From contig CAJUAS010000027.1 in assembly GCA_910584395.1 (NCBI GenBank), positions 1 through 25,559 on the forward strand: 25,559 nt of DNA. The letters are read 5' to 3'. Below, piece by piece: positions 22,481 to 25,559 of the stretch; the stretch's first letter is position 1; the number at the start of each line of letters is the position of its first letter. The notes under the pieces are model-generated. The model was not told where the DNA came from. It was given only the letters and a program-made list of their open reading frames with translations, and did no database searches. The translations under genes and the position numbers were made by a program. The stretch is from an uncultured Oscillospiraceae bacterium. GTDB lineage: Bacteria > Bacillota > Clostridia > Oscillospirales > Oscillospiraceae.

Positions 22481-23755
22481 ATGACCACGGCGGAGTTTTT
22501 GCGGGAGAACGGCCTGACACCCGGAAAGCTGGATTTTCAGCACTGGGTCGCGGAATTTCAGCGGGAGATGGCGGCGGGACTGGCGGGAGAAAAAAGCTCC
22601 CTGCGGATGATCCCTACATACCTTTCCGCCCAAAACCTTGCCCCCGGCCATGAGCCGGTGATCGTTTTGGACGCCGGGGGTACGAATCTGCGGATCGCAC
22701 TGATGGAATTCACCGACGAAGGGCCGAAGGCCGGCTACTTTCACACCGTGCCCATGTTGGGCACGCAGGGAGCGCTGACCATCGGGGAATTCTATGACCG
22801 TCTGGCCGAGCTGGTCGCCCCCATCGCCGACCGGTCGGGCCGCATCGGGTTCTGCTTCTCCTTCCCCTGCCAGATCCTCCCCGATCTGGACGGGCTGATC
22901 CTCCATTTCGACAAGGAGGTCAACATCAGCGGCGCAGAGGGCAGTATTTTGGGCGTGGGCCTGCGCGCCGCCTTGGAAAAGCTGGGCAAACGCCACGACC
23001 ACAAGGTGGCGGTCATCAACGACACCGTGGCCGCCATGCTGGGAGCGATCAGCCAAAACCTTGGAGACGCGCGTTCCATGGGCTTCATCCTTGGCACGGG
23101 CACGAACATCTGCGCCTCCTTCCCCGTAGACAGCATCGGCAAGCTCCCCGCTGTCCAGCGGGAAAAGGGCGGCACGATGGTGGTGAATTTGGAGTCGGGC
23201 GGGTTCGACGCGCTGGAGCGCTCCGCCGTTGACCTTGCCTTTGACGCCACCTTGGCCGATCCGGGCACTCAGGTGCTGGAAAAGCTCATTTCGGGGGCAT
23301 ATCAAGGCCCTATGGCCCTGTCCTACCTGCGGGCGGCCGCCATTGAGGGGCTGTTCTCCCCTGCGGGAACGGCGGGCCTCACAGCCCTCCCCGCTCTCTC
23401 CGCCAAGGACATCTCCGACTTCCTGAACGGCGGCACCGACAACCCCCTTGCCTTCCTGAACGCAGAGGACAAGGCGGTCACGCTGGATATTTTGGACGGC
23501 TTCTTCCGCCGGGCAGCCATGCTGACGGCAGCCACGCTGGCCGCCGTACTGGACGCCTGCGGCGACGCCAAGAACCCGGCAAAACCCGTAGCCATCGCCG
23601 CCGAGGGAACGACCTTTTACAAATGTCCCCTCCTCCACAAGTACCTGCTGGAGGATATGGAGACCCTTGTCGCACAAGGCATGGGCCTTTACAGCAAGTT
23701 CGTTCAGGGGGAGAACCCCAACCTCACCGGCGCGGCTTTGGCGGCGTTGGGGTAA
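22481..23755 (+). CDS. Hexokinase of the eukaryotic-type family
   Basis: A 424-residue sugar kinase, predicted to phosphorylate glucose or related hexoses with ATP in the cytosol. The order of motifs is that of the hexokinase family rather than ROK or GlcK: phosphate-1 VLDAGGTNLRIALMEF (62-77), sugar-binding GFCFSFPCQ (123-131), catalytic INDTVAAMLG (N180, D181), phosphate-2 GFILGTGTNICASF (201-214), VNLESGGFD (235-243), and near the C terminus the adenosine segment AIAAEGTTFYK. Length agrees with single-domain hexokinases. ATG 22481 follows GAGGGGG by 8-9 nt. Monocistronic, with its own promoter and terminator. Substrate range cannot be read from sequence. Confidence 0.9.
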   Translation: MTTAEFLRENGLTPGKLDFQHWVAEFQREMAAGLAGEKSSLRMIPTYLSAQNLAPGHEPVIVLDAGGTNLRIALMEFTDEGPKAGYFHTVPMLGTQGALTIGEFYDRLAELVAPIADRSGRIGFCFSFPCQILPDLDGLILHFDKEVNISGAEGSILGVGLRAALEKLGKRHDHKVAVINDTVAAMLGAISQNLGDARSMGFILGTGTNICASFPVDSIGKLPAVQREKGGTMVVNLESGGFDALERSAVDLAFDATLADPGTQVLEKLISGAYQGPMALSYLRAAAIEGLFSPAGTAGLTALPALSAKDISDFLNGGTDNPLAFLNAEDKAVTLDILDGFFRRAAMLTAATLAAVLDACGDAKNPAKPVAIAAEGTTFYKCPLLHKYLLEDMETLVAQGMGLYSKFVQGENPNLTGAALAALG

Positions 23756-23779
23756 GCGGTATATCGGATGATACATAGC

Positions 23780-23815
23780 AAAAGGGACCCATCACAAGAT
23801 GATGGGTCCCTTTTG
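23780..23815 (+). terminator. Terminator of the hexokinase gene
   Basis: A 15-bp perfect stem (23780-23794 with 23800-23814), loop CAAGA, with the T4 run inside the stem end. Confidence 0.9.
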
Positions 23816-23883
23816 TTAATGCTCATGTACGGTAGAGAAGCACCAACAAAACAAGACAAGGACAGACCGCCCCACCGCTATTC

Positions 23884-23935
23884 CGTATGACAATGGAGCA
23901 GTAACATAAAAATGTTGCTGCTCCATTGTCATACG
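23884..23935. repeat. Near-perfect 24-bp inverted repeat (52-nt hairpin)
   Basis: The arms 23884-23907 and 23912-23935 pair over 24 bp with a single T-G wobble and an AAAA loop. No T tract follows on either strand, so a standard terminator is unlikely. It lies between hexokinase and the AT-rich XRE operon and could mark the edge of an inserted segment, a miniature element or a small RNA. Confidence 0.75.
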
Positions 23936-23974
23936 CTTATTTGTAACTTTTTCTTGAATATATGGAAAGTTAGC

Positions 23975-24003
23975 TTGACATTACGCGAGGCTTGAGCTAT
24001 AAT
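23975..24003 (+). promoter_or_regulatory. Consensus promoter of the XRE-DUF2178 operon
   Basis: TTGACA (23975-23980), 17-bp spacer, TATAAT (23998-24003), a perfect match at both hexamers. Immediately downstream, GGAAAG-CGAA-CTTTCC (24010-24025) is a palindrome over the transcription start, and a half-site GGAAAG lies before the -35 (23964-23969). These suggest autorepression by the XRE protein. Confidence 0.85.
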
Positions 24004-24043
24004 GATGATGGAAAGCGAACTTTCCGTCAGAAAGGAGGATATT

Positions 24044-24247
24044 GTGAAAAATCGTTTGGAAGAATTACGCAAAGAGCGTGGTATTAAGCAAGAGGAATTA
24101 GCCGCCACAATGGAAGTATCAAGACAAACCATAGGCTCATTAGAGAACGGCAGATACAATCCGTCCATTATTCTTGCATTTAAGTTGGCTCACTATTTTA
24201 ATTTATCCATTGAAGAAATTTTCATTTATCAGGAGGACGAACAATGA
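24044..24247 (+). CDS. XRE-family transcriptional regulator
   Basis: A 67-residue protein made of one Cro/C1 HTH: RLEELRKERGIKQEELAATM, then the recognition helix SRQTIGSLENGRYNPS and FNLSIEEIF. This short class commonly sits before a small membrane protein in Firmicutes. GTG 24044 has AAAGGAGG 5 nt upstream; an ATG at 24002 lies inside the -10 box and cannot be used. Its stop overlaps the next start (ATGA, 24244-24247). The palindrome at its promoter is the likely operator. Confidence 0.92.
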   Translation: MKNRLEELRKERGIKQEELAATMEVSRQTIGSLENGRYNPSIILAFKLAHYFNLSIEEIFIYQEDEQ

Positions 24248-24678
24248 AAAATCAAGTACAAAACAAATTCAAAATCATTGCTTTAGTTTGGGCAATGTTG
24301 GGAGTACTGTTCATAATCGGCGGCATTGCTATGTATGTATTGAGGGACACCATGACCCAACTTCCGAGAGTTGACATAGCGCATATCGGTTTTTGGGTTG
24401 TAGGAGCTATTTTTTTGATTGTTGCGATAACAGTTTATTGCATGAGAAATGACAAGAATACTGTAATTGAAGAAAAGGACGAAAGATTGAAAGCGATTGC
24501 AAACAAGGCTGGAAACCGTGCACATATGGTTCAAACTGTACTGTTGAGTGTTGTACTTTTCCTTTTGTGCTTCATGGGTTATATGAATGCAGTTGCAATG
24601 ATAACTTTGATGAGCGTTATCATAATCAGCGTTTTGTTTTATATTTTGTCTGTTGCTATTTACAATCGCAAGATGTAA
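24244..24678 (+). CDS. DUF2178-like four-helix membrane protein
   Basis: A 144-residue integral membrane protein with four predicted helices (about 10-32, 46-67, 95-114 and 116-138). Between the second and third is the charged loop EEKDERLKAIANKAG, the DERxxxIxxKA signature I associate with DUF2178 proteins. Function unknown. It overlaps the XRE gene by 4 nt, so the two are coupled; such pairs may sense membrane stress or act in an immunity-like way, but nothing here shows which. Confidence 0.85.
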   Translation: MKNQVQNKFKIIALVWAMLGVLFIIGGIAMYVLRDTMTQLPRVDIAHIGFWVVGAIFLIVAITVYCMRNDKNTVIEEKDERLKAIANKAGNRAHMVQTVLLSVVLFLLCFMGYMNAVAMITLMSVIIISVLFYILSVAIYNRKM

Positions 24679-24738
24679 TTCAAATTGATAAACAGAAATA
24701 GCAAACCCAGCCGAGCCAGTCTTTGCTGTTCGGCAATC

Positions 24739-24774
24739 AAGAGGGCGACAGCTTAAAAGGCTGCCGCCCTCTTT
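24739..24774 (+). terminator. Terminator of the XRE-DUF2178 operon
   Basis: The stem 24739-24752 with 24760-24773 has one A-C mismatch and a 7-nt loop, ending in TTT. Confidence 0.7.
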
Positions 24775-24779
24775 AACTA

Positions 24780-25190
24780 TTACAACTGAATAACCCGCCG
24801 CCTATCACAGCGGCACACAAGCAGTAAGTCTGAAAAGATTTGCTGCTTTTTTTGCACCCTTTTTCAAAAATCTTTCCATTCCCTTTGGCAGAAATGCCTG
24901 TTCCGTTGTAGTAGGGATTAAGGGGAGATTTACGAAAAATGTAGCCGTATCTTTGCCAAAACGCCCTTTTCAAGTTGTAGTAATGGTTGGAGGGGCGATA
25001 TGGCAGTTTTTTAGAGCAAGATTCTACCACAGTACCAAATTTCGCCTGTCGGCTCATTTTGTCCTGCGGGAATCTTGTTGGGGTTGCCACCCCAAGCCCG
25101 CCTTTTTGCGGCTTGCGCCGCTTTCGCCGTCTCTCACAGGCGGAACGGTCCAGCATTGACCTCATCGTGAAAAACTATCTGAGGAATCAA
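24780..25190. other. About 400 bp without a supported gene
   Basis: Open frames exist on both strands (for example 24773-25165 minus and 24987-25193 plus). None has a ribosome-binding site or a recognisable domain, and composition shifts from AT-rich to GC-rich at about 25060. I read it as eroded or repeat-type sequence, possibly the remnant of a mobile element that also brought the XRE pair. Confidence 0.45.
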
Positions 25191-25193
25191 TAG

Positions 25194-25231
25194 AAAAGAG
25201 GCTTGCCGCAAGAGCGGTAAGCCTCTTTTTT
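25194..25231. terminator. Bidirectional terminator after the CoA-transferase gene
   Basis: A 16-bp stem (25194-25209 with 25214-25229, one G-T wobble), loop AAGA, with A/T tracts on both sides. It lies 12 nt beyond the CoA-transferase stop on the minus strand. Confidence 0.85.
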
Positions 25232-25242
25232 ACGCTATCTCT

Positions 25243-25559
25243 TTACTTATTGCTCTTTCTCCAGATCTTGAGGGCCTCGGCTTCGCGGATCAGTTCGTCC
25301 CGGAAGTCGGGGTAGGCGATGGAGATGATCTTCTCCGCCCGCTGCCAAGTAGAAGTCCCCTTCAGGTTCACCATGCCGTATTCGGTGACCAGATACTGGA
25401 CGTTGGCCCGGGTATCGGTGACGATGCCGCCCTCGGTGAGCATGGGGCGGATGCGGGAGATCAGCTTGCCGTCCTTCCCCTTCATGGCGGAGGAGCAGCA
25501 CAAAAAGCTCTTGCCCCCCTTGGAGAGGTACGCGCCCATGACAAAGTCCAGCTGGCCGC
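25243..25559 (-). CDS. CoA-transferase, acetyl-CoA hydrolase/transferase family (C-terminal part)
   Basis: The 3' end of a gene entering from the right; its start lies outside the window, and 105 codons are visible. The sequence reads GGQLDFVMGAYLSKGGKS at the edge, then GGIVTDTRANVQYLVTEYG and the family ending NLKGTSTWQRAEKIISIAYP and DFRDELIREAEAL. This C-terminal domain belongs to butyryl-CoA:acetate and 4-hydroxybutyrate CoA-transferases of anaerobic Firmicutes, which exchange CoA between acyl groups during fermentation. Which acid it uses cannot be decided from this part. The stop TAA is followed by a strong terminator. Confidence 0.9.
   Translation of the reverse strand, partial: GQLDFVMGAYLSKGGKSFLCCSSAMKGKDGKLISRIRPMLTEGGIVTDTRANVQYLVTEYGMVNLKGTSTWQRAEKIISIAYPDFRDELIREAEALKIWRKSNK

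Noticed and set aside
22229..23776. 515-codon minus-strand frame over the hexokinase gene
   Set aside because: It is a shadow of the hexokinase, covers both divergent promoters and has no start signal.
24773..25165. 130-codon minus-strand frame beside the XRE operon
   Set aside because: No ribosome-binding site, no domain, and it starts in GC-rich and ends in AT-rich DNA inside a terminator; more likely repeat-derived sequence.

Overview
The window looks like the chromosome of a GC-rich, spore-forming, anaerobic Firmicute of the Oscillospiraceae type (inference). The support is a SpoIVFA/SpoIVFB-like protease pair behind a sigma-E-like promoter, an ammonia-dependent asparagine synthetase, the end of a butyrate-type CoA-transferase, a giant S-layer-homology protein, and dense Shine-Dalgarno and TTGACA/TATAAT-type signals. 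GC-rich host genes (about 6.9-16.3 kb, 19.7-23.8 kb, and from 25.2 kb) alternate with clearly AT-richer acquired segments.

Region 1 (1-6.8 kb) is an acquired defence island. A consensus promoter at 6333-6361 drives leftward a tight operon: small HTH regulator, m5C methyltransferase, PLD-fold (NgoFVII-type) restriction enzyme, AlwI-family restriction enzyme, second m5C methyltransferase, Vsr mismatch endonuclease, and an HNH-type nuclease. Two direct copies of an array of short palindromes bracket this operon exactly. The island ends on the right at what looks like a tRNA 3'-end remnant (6766-6788) followed by a strong terminator, the expected junction left by an integrative element.

Region 2 (6.9-16.2 kb) holds an 8.5-kb gene for a secreted 2818-residue modular surface protein (two LamG-like, one discoidin-like and three CnaB/CarboxypepD-like modules, many Ig-like/Big modules, three FIVAR repeats, three SLH domains). 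It is followed by a small Lys/Ala/Pro-rich DUF6465-type protein. Both have their own promoters and share a near-identical terminator sequence.

Region 3 (16.24-19.71 kb) is a compact element between two identical tRNA-Leu(CAA) genes (88 nt, period 3378 bp). It has no integrase. It contains two overlapping excisionase-like HTH genes and, behind its own extended -10 promoter, an AT-rich gene for an unrecognised 480-residue protein with an HEIFH (HExxH) motif. A 7-mer, RAGAACT, recurs nine times in its non-coding ends. This is my best candidate for an undescribed system: an integrase-less, tRNA-targeted mini-element with one cargo gene.

Region 4 (19.7-25.6 kb) is mostly core genome: asnA, an M23 + M50 protease operon resembling spoIVFA-spoIVFB, a divergent eukaryotic-type hexokinase, a low-GC XRE + DUF2178 membrane-protein pair preceded by a 52-nt hairpin, about 0.4 kb with no supported gene, and the 3' end of an acetyl-CoA hydrolase/transferase-family CoA-transferase running off the right edge.
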